Assembly: GCA_049324435.1 (NCBI GenBank) | Contig: JBMOOQ010000015.1 | Span: 1 to 64,000, forward strand | Length of the DNA stretch: 64,000 nucleotides | Source of the DNA: Pseudorhodoplanes sp049324435 | Lineage (GTDB): Bacteria > Pseudomonadota > Alphaproteobacteria > Rhizobiales > Xanthobacteraceae | Direction of reading: 5' to 3' | Shown here: piece after piece, positions 1-9,052 of the stretch | Position numbering within the stretch: the first letter of the stretch is position 1 | How the letters are laid out: each line of letters begins with the position of its first letter | Notes under the pieces: model-generated | What the model was told of the DNA's origin: nothing | What the model saw: only the letters and a program-made list of their open reading frames with translations | The model's database searches: none | Made by a program: the position numbers and the translations under genes

Positions 1-90
1 CACGACATCATAGCCGCGCGCGGCCGCGAGCCTTGCCGTAGCGGCGCCGATCCCTCGGCCGCCGCCGGTGATGAGCACGATGTCCTTCAT
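1..90 (-). CDS. SDR-family oxidoreductase, N-terminal fragment (runs off the window)
   Basis: Only the first 30 codons lie in the window. They begin with ATG at 90 and encode a Rossmann start with a TGGGRGIG glycine motif (residues 8-15), the NAD(P)-binding signature of classical short-chain dehydrogenases. The ATG overlaps the TGA of the upstream terC-like gene (ATGA), so the two are probably translationally coupled in one leftward operon. Substrate cannot be judged from this fragment. Confidence 0.75.
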   Translation of the reverse strand, partial: MKDIVLITGGGRGIGAATARLAAARGYDVV

Positions 91-848
91 TCGCTCTCCA
101 GTTTCCGCCCTAACGCTTTCGGTCGTCTTCGCCGGTTGCGCAATGCCAGCACGTTGAACACCTCGACCGCGCCGGCAAACGCCATCGCAAAGTAGATGTA
201 ACCGCGCGGAATATGAAAGCCCATGCCGTCGGCGACAAGTGCGACACCGATCAATAACAGAAATGAAAGAGCCAGCATTTTTGTGGTTGGATATTTCTGG
301 ATGAATTTCGAGACCGGACCGGCGGCAAAATACATGACCAGCATCGCGATCACGACGGCGGCAATCATGATCTCGATATCCTGCGCGAGTCCGATCGCGG
401 TGATGATCGAATCCAGCGAAAATACCAGATCGATAGCTACCAGTTGCGCGACGATCCAGGCGAACGCCTGACGGCCGGCCTGCGGCTCCATCTCCTCGTA
501 TTGCGCTTCCACCTCCGAATGAATCTCGTGCGTCCCCTTCGCGATGAGGAACAGGCCGCCGCCGATCAGGATCAGGTCGCGCCACGAAAATTCGTTGCCG
601 AACAGCGAGAACAGCGGCGCCGTCAGCTTCATGATCCAGGTCAGCGTGAGAAGAAGCGCGACGCGGAACACGAAGGCGAGCCCGATCCCCACCCGGCGCG
701 CCATCCGCGCCTGTGCCCGCGGCAGCCGCGCAATCAGCACCGAAATGAACACAATATTGTCGATGCCGAGCACGATCTCGAGCACCGACAGCGTGATCAG
801 GGCGAGCCAGGCATTCGGATCGGCAAGGAGATGCATGCGTTCGCCCAT
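87..848 (-). CDS. TerC-family integral membrane protein
   Basis: This 253-residue polytopic membrane protein shows the two acidic TerC signatures: EIVLGIDN near residues 24-31 and DLVFSLDS near 140-147. In the family these acidic residues lie in the membrane and are thought to coordinate a metal; characterised relatives (Alx, MeeY) export manganese. About seven hydrophobic segments are visible, followed by a basic tail. The start codon directly follows the stop of the pcs gene, and the stop overlaps the SDR start, so it sits inside a tight leftward operon. The specific ion is unknown. An internal Met five codons in is an alternative start. Confidence 0.85.
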   Translation of the reverse strand: MGERMHLLADPNAWLALITLSVLEIVLGIDNIVFISVLIARLPRAQARMARRVGIGLAFVFRVALLLTLTWIMKLTAPLFSLFGNEFSWRDLILIGGGLFLIAKGTHEIHSEVEAQYEEMEPQAGRQAFAWIVAQLVAIDLVFSLDSIITAIGLAQDIEIMIAAVVIAMLVMYFAAGPVSKFIQKYPTTKMLALSFLLLIGVALVADGMGFHIPRGYIYFAMAFAGAVEVFNVLALRNRRRRPKALGRKLESE

Positions 849-1556
849 TCAATCGCCCGCGGTCGCAAGACCGATTGTGAGAAAATAGATGCCGACCGCC
901 GCGAGCATCCACGCAACAATGGGACCCGGATCAAGTGCTGTCATGAGCGCATAGAGCCCGAGACCGCACCACGCCGCGAGTGCAAGAAGGTTCACGATCC
1001 GCAAGCGGAGAACCCGGAACGGATGAAGCACCCGCAGCGGCATGAAGGTAAGCACGACAAGCACCGCAACCGAGACCGCCGCAACCCAGGGCGGCAGCTT
1101 CAGGACAAACAGGTGGAAGGCGACCGCATTCCACAGCGCCGGAAAGCCGCGGAAATAATGGTCTGCCGTCTTCATCTGCTCGTCCGCGAAATACAGCGCG
1201 CTCGTCACCACGACGGCGACGGCAAGCGGAACGGCGACGGGCTGCGGTAGCAGCCCGCTGGTCGCCAGCGCAAAGGCCGGCACAAAGACATAGGTCGTGA
1301 AGTCGACGACGAGATCGAGCGCATCGCCCGACCAGCGCGGCAATACCTCCGCCACATGGAACTTGCGCGCGAGCGTCCCATCGATACCGTCGATGAACAG
1401 CGCCACGGCAAGCCACACGAACATCGCGACCCACTCGGCGCGCGCAGCAGCCAGCAAAGCCAGCAGAGCGCTCGCAGCACCGCAGGCGGTAAAGATGTGC
1501 ACCAGGAAAGGCCGCACCCGCGCCGCCCGGCCCGGGCTATCGCCATTCTCCGGCAT
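849..1556 (-). CDS. pcs: Phosphatidylcholine synthase
   Basis: This CDP-alcohol phosphatidyltransferase of 235 residues would condense choline with CDP-diacylglycerol to give phosphatidylcholine in one step at the inner membrane. The signature is visible: D59-G60-T-L-A63-R64, then G77-x3-D81-x3-D85, with the longer spacing between halves that I recall for Pcs rather than PgsA or PssA. Six to eight hydrophobic segments follow. Phosphatidylcholine by this route is typical of rhizobia and other host-associated alphaproteobacteria. The stop is immediately followed by the TerC start, suggesting co-transcription. Confidence 0.85.
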   Translation of the reverse strand: MPENGDSPGRAARVRPFLVHIFTACGAASALLALLAAARAEWVAMFVWLAVALFIDGIDGTLARKFHVAEVLPRWSGDALDLVVDFTTYVFVPAFALATSGLLPQPVAVPLAVAVVVTSALYFADEQMKTADHYFRGFPALWNAVAFHLFVLKLPPWVAAVSVAVLVVLTFMPLRVLHPFRVLRLRIVNLLALAAWCGLGLYALMTALDPGPIVAWMLAAVGIYFLTIGLATAGD

Positions 1557-1565
1557 GATTGCGAT

Positions 1566-2177
1566 CTACTCGTTACCCCAGTCGATCTGACAGATTTCGG
1601 CAGAACGTCCGGTGAAATTCCAGTTGCGCCCGAATGCCCGAAAGCGCGACTTGTCGGCTTTCGCGATGGTCACGTCGGGGGCGATCCAATAGCCGCTGTT
1701 CCGAATGGTCACATTCTCATCCTTCGCCTTGCCTGGAATCGGGGTGATGGCGCCGTCCACGATCTTATCGATGGTGATGAGGCGGGTGCGCCCCTCGGTC
1801 CGGTAGCTGATCGGAACCTGCTGTACGCCCAAAAAGCCGCTGACCAGGATCGAGAGCAGATGTGTCGAGCCGCCGACCTTGCCGGTGAAGATGCGCGTCA
1901 GGCCCTTCATCGCATGGATCGACGCCTTCTCATCGACGAACAGGGCCGCCGTCCAGTTTCCCCGCGACATCAGTCCGGGAATCTCGATCATCACACCGGC
2001 CTTCAGGCCGGACAGATCGACATCGTTATAATGTCCCTGATCGATACGGACCGCGGCCCAGGTCTGGCACCGATCCTCGGTCGGCGGATGTTCGCCGAGC
2101 GACAGCACGCACGGGCAGAACACCGTGCAACTGCAGGACAGCGTCAGCTCGCCCTTCATGGTCCATCGATCCGCCAT
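1566..2177 (-). CDS. DUF1326 domain protein
   Basis: A 203-residue soluble protein beginning with a conserved cysteine cluster (C15, C17, C21, C23 in a CSC-x3-CPC arrangement), characteristic of the DUF1326 family. The function of the family is not established; the cysteines suggest metal or redox chemistry. It lies 10 bp downstream of a DUF2182 membrane protein on the same strand, a pairing I recall as recurrent in proteobacteria, so the two are likely partners. No signal peptide is seen. Confidence 0.75.
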   Translation of the reverse strand: MADRWTMKGELTLSCSCTVFCPCVLSLGEHPPTEDRCQTWAAVRIDQGHYNDVDLSGLKAGVMIEIPGLMSRGNWTAALFVDEKASIHAMKGLTRIFTGKVGGSTHLLSILVSGFLGVQQVPISYRTEGRTRLITIDKIVDGAITPIPGKAKDENVTIRNSGYWIAPDVTIAKADKSRFRAFGRNWNFTGRSAEICQIDWGNE

Positions 2178-2187
2178 TTGCCAACCC

Positions 2188-3036
2188 TCACATCACGAAC
2201 AAACCCGAACTCCACGCGGCGGCGATCGTCAGTCCAGCTGCCGTGAACGCGACGCCGATGGCACGGCTGACCTGCCGAGACATTGTCATCTTTTCGGTCA
2301 GCATCACGAGGCCGAGCAAAGCCATCCAGAGCGCGTTCATCGCACCCGCCGCAAACATCAGCAGCATCGTCGCCCAGCAGCAGCCGAGACAGAACAGGCC
2401 TTGCCGGACACCCAGCCGGAACACGCCGCGGGGGCGATCGGTCCAGTTCAGGAAGAAGAACGAGAACGGGCTCTGGCAGGCCGTGAGGCACGCCCGTTTC
2501 AGCGCCGTGAATTGGTAGAGGCCGGCCACGACAAACAACATCGCGCTCGCTGGAGCTGCAAGGCTGGACATGCCCGGCCATGCCGCGAGCGACATCGCCC
2601 CAAGCTGCGCCAGTGTCGCGACGGCGGCAAAGCCGAACCAGACCGCCAGGTAGCCCGCGATCAGAACATGCGGCGAGACGATGCGCTCGCCCTTGCGCAA
2701 GGCAGTCTCGGCAATCTCGGCATAGGTGAGGATCATCGGTCCGGCGGTCGGCAGCATCATCGCCAGTGTCATCGCGCCCCACATGGCGGCGACCAGCCCG
2801 GCCGTTCCGGCACCGGTCGTGCCGTTTGCAGGCAGCGCGCGGCACATCTCGGCCAGAAGTCCGGCCGGATCCGAGGAGCCCTGAAAGGCAGCGGCGAGCA
2901 GCAGATAGGCCCAGCCCGCCGTCGTCAGGATGGCCATACAGCCCAAGGCGATCGCCCGGGGGCGCGACAACACGGCGGATACACCGGCGATCCACGGTCC
3001 GGCGGCCTGCGGGCTCGTATCGGCGGAAACATGCAT
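2188..3036 (-). CDS. DUF2182 predicted metal-binding membrane protein
   Basis: A 282-residue membrane protein with about six hydrophobic spans and the family motifs: MWGAMTLAMMLP (second span), YQFTALKRACLTACQSP (central) and GLFCLGCCWATML (C-terminal third). Met and Cys residues concentrated in the spans suggest binding of a soft metal, but the role is unproven. It is followed by the DUF1326 gene, probably as a two-gene operon. The region upstream (3037-3154) is shared with the divergent monooxygenase gene and should hold both promoters. Confidence 0.75.
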   Translation of the reverse strand: MHVSADTSPQAAGPWIAGVSAVLSRPRAIALGCMAILTTAGWAYLLLAAAFQGSSDPAGLLAEMCRALPANGTTGAGTAGLVAAMWGAMTLAMMLPTAGPMILTYAEIAETALRKGERIVSPHVLIAGYLAVWFGFAAVATLAQLGAMSLAAWPGMSSLAAPASAMLFVVAGLYQFTALKRACLTACQSPFSFFFLNWTDRPRGVFRLGVRQGLFCLGCCWATMLLMFAAGAMNALWMALLGLVMLTEKMTMSRQVSRAIGVAFTAAGLTIAAAWSSGLFVM

Positions 3037-3154
3037 GTCGTCTTCTATTCCTATCCCAGCCCACCGCTTTGGGAAATGTCACACCGATGCCGCGGGCAGG
3101 ACCGCTGGCGCGAGCGTTTCGGGCGCCGTAAATAGAACCGGAAGGACAAAGCCG

Positions 3155-4354
3155 ATGGAACCATCAGGATCGACAGCCGCAGTCGTGGTCGGCGGCGGCC
3201 CCTCGGGGCTGACCGCGGCGATTGCACTGGCCTCGGCCGGCTTCGACACGGCCCTTATTGCCCGGGCGGCGCCCGCCGACAACCGCACAACCGCCCTGCT
3301 CGCGAGCTCGGTCGCAGCCCTTGAGACGCTTGGCGTCTGGGCCGATTGCAGGGACCATGCAGCTCCGCTCGCCGCGCTTCGCATCGTCGATGCCACGCAC
3401 CGGCTCTGGCGCGCGCCCGAGGCGCTGTTCGAAGCGAGCGAGATCGGGCTCGATGCGTTTGCCTGGAATATCGAGAACCGCCACCTGATCGCGGCGCTGG
3501 AGGCGCGGGCCGCGTCAATGCCGAACCTGCGTCAGGTGCGCGAGGATGCCGCCTCGGTCGAGAGCCATCCGGATGGTCTCACCATCCGGACCGCCGGTGG
3601 CGCAACCATTGCGGCGAAGCTCGCGGTCGGCGCCGACGGCAGGAACTCCCTTTGCCGGTCTGCCGCCGGGATCGAGGTGGACGGCGAGGCCTATCCTCAG
3701 ATCGCGCTCACCTACAATGTCTCGCACACGCGGCCGCATCGTGACATCTCGACCGAGTTTCATACCGAGCATGGGCCGTTCACCACGGTGCCGCTGCCCG
3801 GCGACCGCTCCAGCATTGTTTGCGTTGTGAGCCCGTCGGATGCGGACGATCTTCAATCGCTATCCAACGAACGGCTCAACCGCGAACTGGAGCGCCGCTC
3901 CCATTCGATCCTCGGCAAGATCAAGGCGGAGCCCGGGCACGGCGCATTCCCGCTGTTCCGTGAAACCGCGCGCCGGTTTGCGGCCGGTCGCATAGCTTTG
4001 ATCGGGGAAGCCGCGCACCGCTTTCCGCCGATCGGCGCACAGGGTCTCAATCTGGGCTTGCGCGATGCCGCCGCGATTGCGGAAATCGCGGCCGGTCACC
4101 GCGACGATCCCGGTGCGCCCGAGGTGACGGACCGCTACGACCGCGAGCGGCGTACGGATGTCGTCACCCGCAGCATGGCAGTCGATCTCCTGAACCGCAC
4201 TCTGCTGTCGAGCCTGCTTCCGATGCAGGGACTGCGCGGGATCGGCCTGCATCTGCTCAACACGGTCGGGCCGCTGCGTCGCGCAGTCATGCGCGAAGGC
4301 GTGACACCGCGCGCGTCGCAGCCGCGGCTGATGCGCGGCGAAGCGCTTCTATAG
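3155..4354 (+). CDS. UbiH/UbiF/COQ6-family FAD-dependent monooxygenase
   Basis: The 399-residue protein has the three FAD signatures of the aromatic hydroxylase class: GGGPSG near residues 13-18, VGADGRNS near 158-165, and LIGEAAH followed by GAQGLNLG near 282-300. The last motif is typical of ubiquinone-pathway hydroxylases, so ring hydroxylation in quinone synthesis is the best guess, though other aromatic substrates are possible. The open frame extends upstream, but ATG 3155 is preceded by GGAAGGA about ten bases away and puts the FAD motif at the usual N-terminal position. Its 3' end overlaps the convergent CoA-transferase gene by six bases. Confidence 0.8.
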   Translation: MEPSGSTAAVVVGGGPSGLTAAIALASAGFDTALIARAAPADNRTTALLASSVAALETLGVWADCRDHAAPLAALRIVDATHRLWRAPEALFEASEIGLDAFAWNIENRHLIAALEARAASMPNLRQVREDAASVESHPDGLTIRTAGGATIAAKLAVGADGRNSLCRSAAGIEVDGEAYPQIALTYNVSHTRPHRDISTEFHTEHGPFTTVPLPGDRSSIVCVVSPSDADDLQSLSNERLNRELERRSHSILGKIKAEPGHGAFPLFRETARRFAAGRIALIGEAAHRFPPIGAQGLNLGLRDAAAIAEIAAGHRDDPGAPEVTDRYDRERRTDVVTRSMAVDLLNRTLLSSLLPMQGLRGIGLHLLNTVGPLRRAVMREGVTPRASQPRLMRGEALL

Positions 4355-5443
4355 CGGCGGCGGCGACCGCTTCACGCTGCTGGCAGGTTCCCGGAATTGC
4401 GGATCGACCGGCACCGGCAAGGCGGACATCGTCGCGCCCTGAGCGCCGCGCACCTTGCGATCGAACAGGCCGCGCGCCCTGAAATGCGGATCGTCGAGCG
4501 CCTCCTCCAGCGAGCGCATGATCGTCACGCAGCAATCGGCTTCCGCAAGGAGCGGCGCCCATTCGGCGGCGCTGCGGCTGCCAATGATGGCGGCGACCGC
4601 GGCAATGGCCGCCGCCTGGTCGCGCCTGTCGTCTCTCAGCTTTTCATCCAGGCCGATCACCGCCGCAAAGCGCTCCCAGAAATGATCCTCCAGCGCGGCG
4701 CAGGCAACGATGCCGCCGTCCTTGGCCGGATAAAGGCGATAGCGCGCGGTCTCCCCGGTCAGTTCGCCCTGCCCCGACGTGGCGATCGACCCCGTCGCCC
4801 AGAGCCCGGCGAGCGCGCGCCAGGCGAAGGTGAACATCGCGTCGGTCATGGCGATATCGAGATGGCAGCCCTCGCCGGTCAGGTCGCGCTGACGCAGCGC
4901 CAGCAGGATGTTGATCACGGCGGGAAATGTGCCGCCTGCGATATCTGCGATCAGCGCCGGCGGCACGACCGGGCGCTCCGGCGGCCCCGGCTGAAGCGCC
5001 AGCAAGCCGGTGCTGGCGATATAGTTAAGGTCGTGCCCGGCCTCGTGCGCACGCGGACCGGTCTGGCCGTAGCCGGTGATCGAGCAATAGATCAGCTTCG
5101 GATTGATGGCGCGGGCCGCCTGATAATCGAAGCCGAGCTTTGCCATAATGCCCGGCCGAAACTGCTCAACCAGAACATCAGCGTCTTGAAGCAGCGAGCG
5201 AAGCTCCGCCTCCCCGTCCGGCTTCTTCAAGTCAAGCGTCAGAGTCTTCTTGCCACGGTTGAGCAGGCTGAAGGCCGCGCCCGTGCCCTGCCATTGCGGA
5301 TCGTAGCCGCGCATGTCGTCGCCGCCCGGCCGCTCGATCTTGATCACCTCGGCGCCGGCTTCCGCCAGCATCAGCGTCGCCAGCGGGCCCGGCAGCAGGT
5401 TGGTCAGATCGACGACTCGGATTCCCGACAGCGGCTGCGGCAT
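4349..5443 (-). CDS. CaiB/BaiF-type CoA-transferase or alpha-methylacyl-CoA racemase
   Basis: A 364-residue family III CoA-transferase. It starts with the conserved GIRVVDLTNLLPGP segment, followed by the AEAGAEVIKIERPGGD nucleotide/CoA-binding region and a GHDLNYIA motif whose aspartate matches the catalytic Asp of alpha-methylacyl-CoA racemases. It therefore either epimerises branched acyl-CoA or moves CoA between acids; racemase is slightly favoured. ATG 5443 is chosen over the upstream ATG because GGAGGAA lies a few bases before it and the protein then begins at the family's normal N-terminus. Confidence 0.8.
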   Translation of the reverse strand: MPQPLSGIRVVDLTNLLPGPLATLMLAEAGAEVIKIERPGGDDMRGYDPQWQGTGAAFSLLNRGKKTLTLDLKKPDGEAELRSLLQDADVLVEQFRPGIMAKLGFDYQAARAINPKLIYCSITGYGQTGPRAHEAGHDLNYIASTGLLALQPGPPERPVVPPALIADIAGGTFPAVINILLALRQRDLTGEGCHLDIAMTDAMFTFAWRALAGLWATGSIATSGQGELTGETARYRLYPAKDGGIVACAALEDHFWERFAAVIGLDEKLRDDRRDQAAAIAAVAAIIGSRSAAEWAPLLAEADCCVTIMRSLEEALDDPHFRARGLFDRKVRGAQGATMSALPVPVDPQFREPASSVKRSPPPL

Positions 5444-5500
5444 GGCCTTCCTCCGTGTGGAGGGCAAGGATAGCGCGCGGCTGACGAAAGTTGCGAGAGG

Positions 5501-6457
5501 TCAGAACGGCGTCACTGGAAGCCGGCCGGACTGCACGAGCCACATGACGCTGGTCAGGGTCAGGACCGATACCATGGTGCCGATCAGGATCGAGCCCGAC
5601 GCCTCCTCGACCCAGACGTCATACTGCCGCGCGAGCACGAACACGTTGAGCGCCGGCGGCAGTGCGGCCATCAGGACCGCTGCATAGGTCCAGGGCGCGC
5701 TGAACGGCCCAAGCCAGGCCAGCATGAAGAACACGATGATGGGATGCAGGACGAGCTTCACCGGCACGATCGCCGGCACGTCCCAGGCAAGCCGGGGCAG
5801 CGGCCGCAGCGCCACCGTGACGCCGAGCACGAACAGCGCGCAGGGTGCGGCGGCATTCTGGAGGAACTGCATCAGCCGGTCGAGCGCTACCGGAGGCTCG
5901 AAATGTAACGCCGCCGAGATCACGCCGAGCAATGTCGCGATGATGAAGGGGTGCAGCGCGATGCGGCGCCCGACGAACAGGACCGAACGCCAGAAGCCGC
6001 GCCGCTCGCCGCCGCCAATCTCCATCAGGAACGGCACCAGCGAGAACAGAACGATGCTGTCGAAGCAGAAGATCAGGGCCACCGGCGCCGCCGCCTGCGG
6101 CCCGAGCGTCGAGAGCGCCAGTCCCGGCCCCATATAGCCGATATTGCCGTAGCCGCCGGCGAGGCCCGCGATGGTGGCTTCGGGCAGGGTCCGGCGTCCG
6201 AGTCTGGCGATGGCGAGCGCGATGAAAAAGGCGATCCCGGTGGACAGCGAGGTGGCAACCACGAATGAGACATTTGCCAATTCTTCCAGCGGGGTCTTGG
6301 CGACGATCCGGTAGAACAGGCAGGGCAGCGCCACATAGACGATGAAGAAGTTCATCCAGGCGAGCCCGGTATCCGGGATCTGCTTCAGCCGGCCGCAGGC
6401 CAAACCGAGGAAGATCAGGCCGAAATACGGAAGCGCAAGGTTGAGGACATCGATCAT
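5501..6457 (-). CDS. AEC-family (auxin efflux carrier-like) permease
   Basis: A 318-residue membrane protein with about ten hydrophobic segments in the two-bundle arrangement of the AEC family. It carries the N-terminal PYFGLIFLG segment and the glycine-rich GGYGNIGYMGPGL region of the first bundle. Bacterial members export or import small organic acids such as malate or malonate; the substrate here is unknown. It is read in the same direction as the CoA-transferase downstream, 58 bp away, so a shared transcript is possible. Confidence 0.8.
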   Translation of the reverse strand: MIDVLNLALPYFGLIFLGLACGRLKQIPDTGLAWMNFFIVYVALPCLFYRIVAKTPLEELANVSFVVATSLSTGIAFFIALAIARLGRRTLPEATIAGLAGGYGNIGYMGPGLALSTLGPQAAAPVALIFCFDSIVLFSLVPFLMEIGGGERRGFWRSVLFVGRRIALHPFIIATLLGVISAALHFEPPVALDRLMQFLQNAAAPCALFVLGVTVALRPLPRLAWDVPAIVPVKLVLHPIIVFFMLAWLGPFSAPWTYAAVLMAALPPALNVFVLARQYDVWVEEASGSILIGTMVSVLTLTSVMWLVQSGRLPVTPF

Positions 6458-6537
6458 GGACTGGCAGCGCTTCGAAGAGCAGCCGTTCCGCTGACGCGCG
6501 CCGGCGAAACGAAGGCGGGATTCGCCTTATAGCGCCG

Positions 6538-6592
6538 AAAAAACCGGCCGGTCCATGGAGGCGTTCCTGGACGTCTCCATGCGACCGGCCGG
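6538..6592 (-). terminator. Rho-independent terminator of the binding-protein gene
   Basis: Read on the minus strand, a long GC-rich inverted repeat (outer arms CCGGCCGGTC, inner arms matching around a CATGGAG core) is followed at once by a run of six T and then CGG. It lies about 40 bases past the stop of the ABC binding-protein gene. Confidence 0.85.
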
Positions 6593-6630
6593 CTCGTCAC
6601 AGTGACGCCGGTCGGAACAATCCCATCCGC

Positions 6631-7797
6631 TTACATCTTGCAGTCCTTGGCGTAGATGTCGCCGTGGTTCGAGAGCACCTTCGCCCCGGTCTTGAGAACA
6701 AAGTCGCCGCCCGGCGTCTTTTCGGCTTTCAGCGCATACCAGTCCTGGATCGGATGCTGATTTTTGTCGAATTTGAAATTGCCGCGGACCGATGCGAAAT
6801 CCGCCTTGCGCAGCGCGGCCCGTAGCGCATCCATATTCTCCACGCTGAAATTCGTCGCCTTCAGCGCCGACCCGATCAGCAGGCCCGCGTCGTAACCCTG
6901 AGCGGCATAGCTCGTCACCGGCCGATCGCCGTATTTCGCCTTCCAAGCAGCGACGAAGGCCTTGCTCGCCGGATTGTCGAAATCGTCGTTCCATTGGCTC
7001 GCGACCTGGACGCCGACGGCCGCATCCTTGAGCACCTTCACCATGGCCTGATCCAACGATGCGGCATGCATCACGAGCGGGATCTTCAAACCGGCCTGGT
7101 GATACTGGCGCAGGAACGCGATGCCCATGCCGCCGGGCTGGAAGCCGTGGACAAAATCGGGATTGGCGGCGCGGATTTCGGCAATTTCCACGGCGAAGTC
7201 GGTCTGACCGAGATTGGTATATTTCTCGGCAACGATCTCGCCGCCAAACTCGCGCTTGAAGGCCTGCAGCATATCCTTGCCGGACGGATAATTCGGTGCG
7301 AGCAGATAGGCCTTCTTGTAGCCGAGCGACTTGGCCAGGGCGCCGACACTTTCGCCCTGCCCGTCATTCTGGAATGACACGACAAAATAATTCGGGTTGC
7401 AGCCCTTGCCCGCGAAGCCGGTCGCGGCCGAGTTTGGGCTGACATAGATCGCGCCGGCATCCAGCACGTCCGGTACCACCGCGGCCGCGACATTTCCGAA
7501 AACGATGCCGGTGAAAATCTTGGCGTTATTGGTCTTGAGGAAGCGGTCGGCGATCGCCTTGGCCTGACCGGGCTTTACCCCGTCGTCCTCAATCAGCACC
7601 TCAGGCTTGTTGCCTTCGAACGGTCCGCCCTTGGCCTCGACCGCGAGCATAAATCCGTCGCGGATATCGGCGCCCAGATAGCCGGCCGGACCCGATAGCG
7701 TAGTGATCAGACCGATCTTGACGGGATCTTTAGCCAGTGCCGGACCACCAACCAGTGCCAGCGCCGCGACGGCACAAACGCTATTGAACACGCGCAT
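6631..7797 (-). CDS. Branched-chain amino-acid-type ABC transporter substrate-binding protein
   Basis: A 388-residue periplasmic protein of the Leu/Ile/Val-binding (Peripla_BP_6) type. From ATG 7797 it has a clear signal peptide ending ALA-KDP, then KIGLITTLSGPAGYLG, the usual first strand of the family. The open frame extends 24 codons further upstream, but that extension would precede the signal peptide, so ATG 7797 is preferred. No permease or ATPase gene is adjacent, so it is an orphan binding protein; such orphans in this group serve amides, amino acids or aromatic acids. A strong terminator follows. Confidence 0.85.
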   Translation of the reverse strand: MRVFNSVCAVAALALVGGPALAKDPVKIGLITTLSGPAGYLGADIRDGFMLAVEAKGGPFEGNKPEVLIEDDGVKPGQAKAIADRFLKTNNAKIFTGIVFGNVAAAVVPDVLDAGAIYVSPNSAATGFAGKGCNPNYFVVSFQNDGQGESVGALAKSLGYKKAYLLAPNYPSGKDMLQAFKREFGGEIVAEKYTNLGQTDFAVEIAEIRAANPDFVHGFQPGGMGIAFLRQYHQAGLKIPLVMHAASLDQAMVKVLKDAAVGVQVASQWNDDFDNPASKAFVAAWKAKYGDRPVTSYAAQGYDAGLLIGSALKATNFSVENMDALRAALRKADFASVRGNFKFDKNQHPIQDWYALKAEKTPGGDFVLKTGAKVLSNHGDIYAKDCKM

Positions 7798-7972
7798 TTC
7801 CGGAACCTTTCCTGATGTCACGACGAGCCGGATTCCGGCTCGACCCGATGCGAATTGCAGGCAGTCCATTCTGCCTTATCGTTTTGCCCCGACAGTCTGT
7901 TTCGCGGGTCCGGACCGCGCAAGCATAAAAGTACGGCTTGGCGTGGCCGTTCAGGTGCACTAATCGTTGCTC

Positions 7973-9016
7973 ATGAAACTGCCACGCAATTTCTTCAAGC
8001 CGCTGGCCGCCGGTGCGCCCGCCCCCTTGCGCGAATTGCCCGTCCGGCTCGAGCGGATGATTCACTTTATCCCTCCGCACATCGAGAAGGTGACGGCAAA
8101 AGTCCCGCAACTCGCGCGCGAGGTCGATGTGGTTCTCGGAAATCTCGAGGACGCCATTCCCGCCGACGCCAAGAAGGCTGCGCGCGATGGCTTCATCGCC
8201 ATGGCGAAAGCGACCGATTTCGGCACAACCGGACTGTGGACACGCATCAACGCGCTCAACTCGCCCTGGGTGCTGGACGACATCACCGAACTGGTCGCAG
8301 CGATCGGCAACAAGCTCGACGTCATCATGCTGCCCAAGGTCGATGGACCGTGGGACATCCACTATCTCGACCAGTTGCTGGCGCAGCTCGAGGCGCGCCA
8401 TTGCGTCGGAAAGCCGATCCTGCTTCACGCTATCCTGGAAACCGCCGAAGGCGTCATGAATGTGGAGGCGATCGCGGCCTCCTCGCCGCGCATGCAGGGG
8501 ATCAGCCTCGGGCCGGCCGATCTCGCCGCATCTCGCGCGATGAAGACGACGCGGGTCGGCGGCGGCCATCCCGAATACAAGGTGCTGGCCGACGCCGCAC
8601 CGGGCGGAGGATCGCGGGCCGTTTACCAGCAGGACCTGTGGCATTACACGCTCGGCAAGATGGTCGATGCCTGTGCTGCGGCCGGCATCAAACCGTTCTA
8701 CGGACCGTTCGGCGACTTCTCCGACCCGGAGGGGTGCGAGGTGCAGTTTCGCAATGCGTTCCTGATGGGATGCGCCGGCGCCTGGTCGTTGCACCCGACC
8801 CAGGTGGCCATTGCCAAGCGGGTCTTCTCGCCCGATCCCGATGAGGTCGCCTTCGCCAAGAAAATTCTGGACGCGATGCCTGACGGCACCGGCGCTGTGA
8901 TGATCGACGGCAAGATGCAGGACGACGCTACCTGGAAACAGGCCAAGGTCGTTGTCGATCTCGCAAGGCTTGTCGCCGCAAAAGATCCCGATCTGGCCGC
9001 GCGTTACGCCTTATAA
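7973..9016 (+). CDS. HpcH/HpaI-CitE superfamily lyase, malyl-CoA-lyase-like
   Basis: A 347-residue TIM-barrel lyase of the citrate lyase beta/HpcH superfamily, which cleaves or forms C-C bonds next to a CoA ester or keto acid using a divalent metal. Visible landmarks are VVLGNLEDAIPADAK (residues about 49-63, with the ED pair), a KLDVIMLPKV strand, LHAILETAEGV (metal-ligand Glu) and SLGPADLAAS (Asp ligand). ATG 7973 is chosen over TTG 7967. It is divergent from the binding protein with a short shared upstream region. Substrate is unproven; L-malyl-CoA or a related hydroxyacyl-CoA is possible. Confidence 0.75.
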   Translation: MKLPRNFFKPLAAGAPAPLRELPVRLERMIHFIPPHIEKVTAKVPQLAREVDVVLGNLEDAIPADAKKAARDGFIAMAKATDFGTTGLWTRINALNSPWVLDDITELVAAIGNKLDVIMLPKVDGPWDIHYLDQLLAQLEARHCVGKPILLHAILETAEGVMNVEAIAASSPRMQGISLGPADLAASRAMKTTRVGGGHPEYKVLADAAPGGGSRAVYQQDLWHYTLGKMVDACAAAGIKPFYGPFGDFSDPEGCEVQFRNAFLMGCAGAWSLHPTQVAIAKRVFSPDPDEVAFAKKILDAMPDGTGAVMIDGKMQDDATWKQAKVVVDLARLVAAKDPDLAARYAL

Positions 9017-9017
9017 G

Positions 9018-9046
9018 ATGACGGTCGCCTGCCGCGGCCTTATTAT
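9018..9046 (+). promoter_or_regulatory. Putative sigma-70-type promoter of hspQ
   Basis: ATGACG (9018-9023) and TATTAT (9041-9046) are separated by exactly 17 bp. The -10 box ends six bases before the hspQ ATG, so transcription would start at or next to the start codon and give a leaderless message. No Shine-Dalgarno sequence lies before the ATG, consistent with that. Confidence 0.4.
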
Positions 9047-9052
9047 GGCGCC

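Noticed and set aside
444..1250. Long rightward frame opposite TerC and the phosphatidylcholine synthase
   Set aside because: Arg/His/Gln-rich translation without domain features; it is the antisense of two clear genes and a by-product of high GC.
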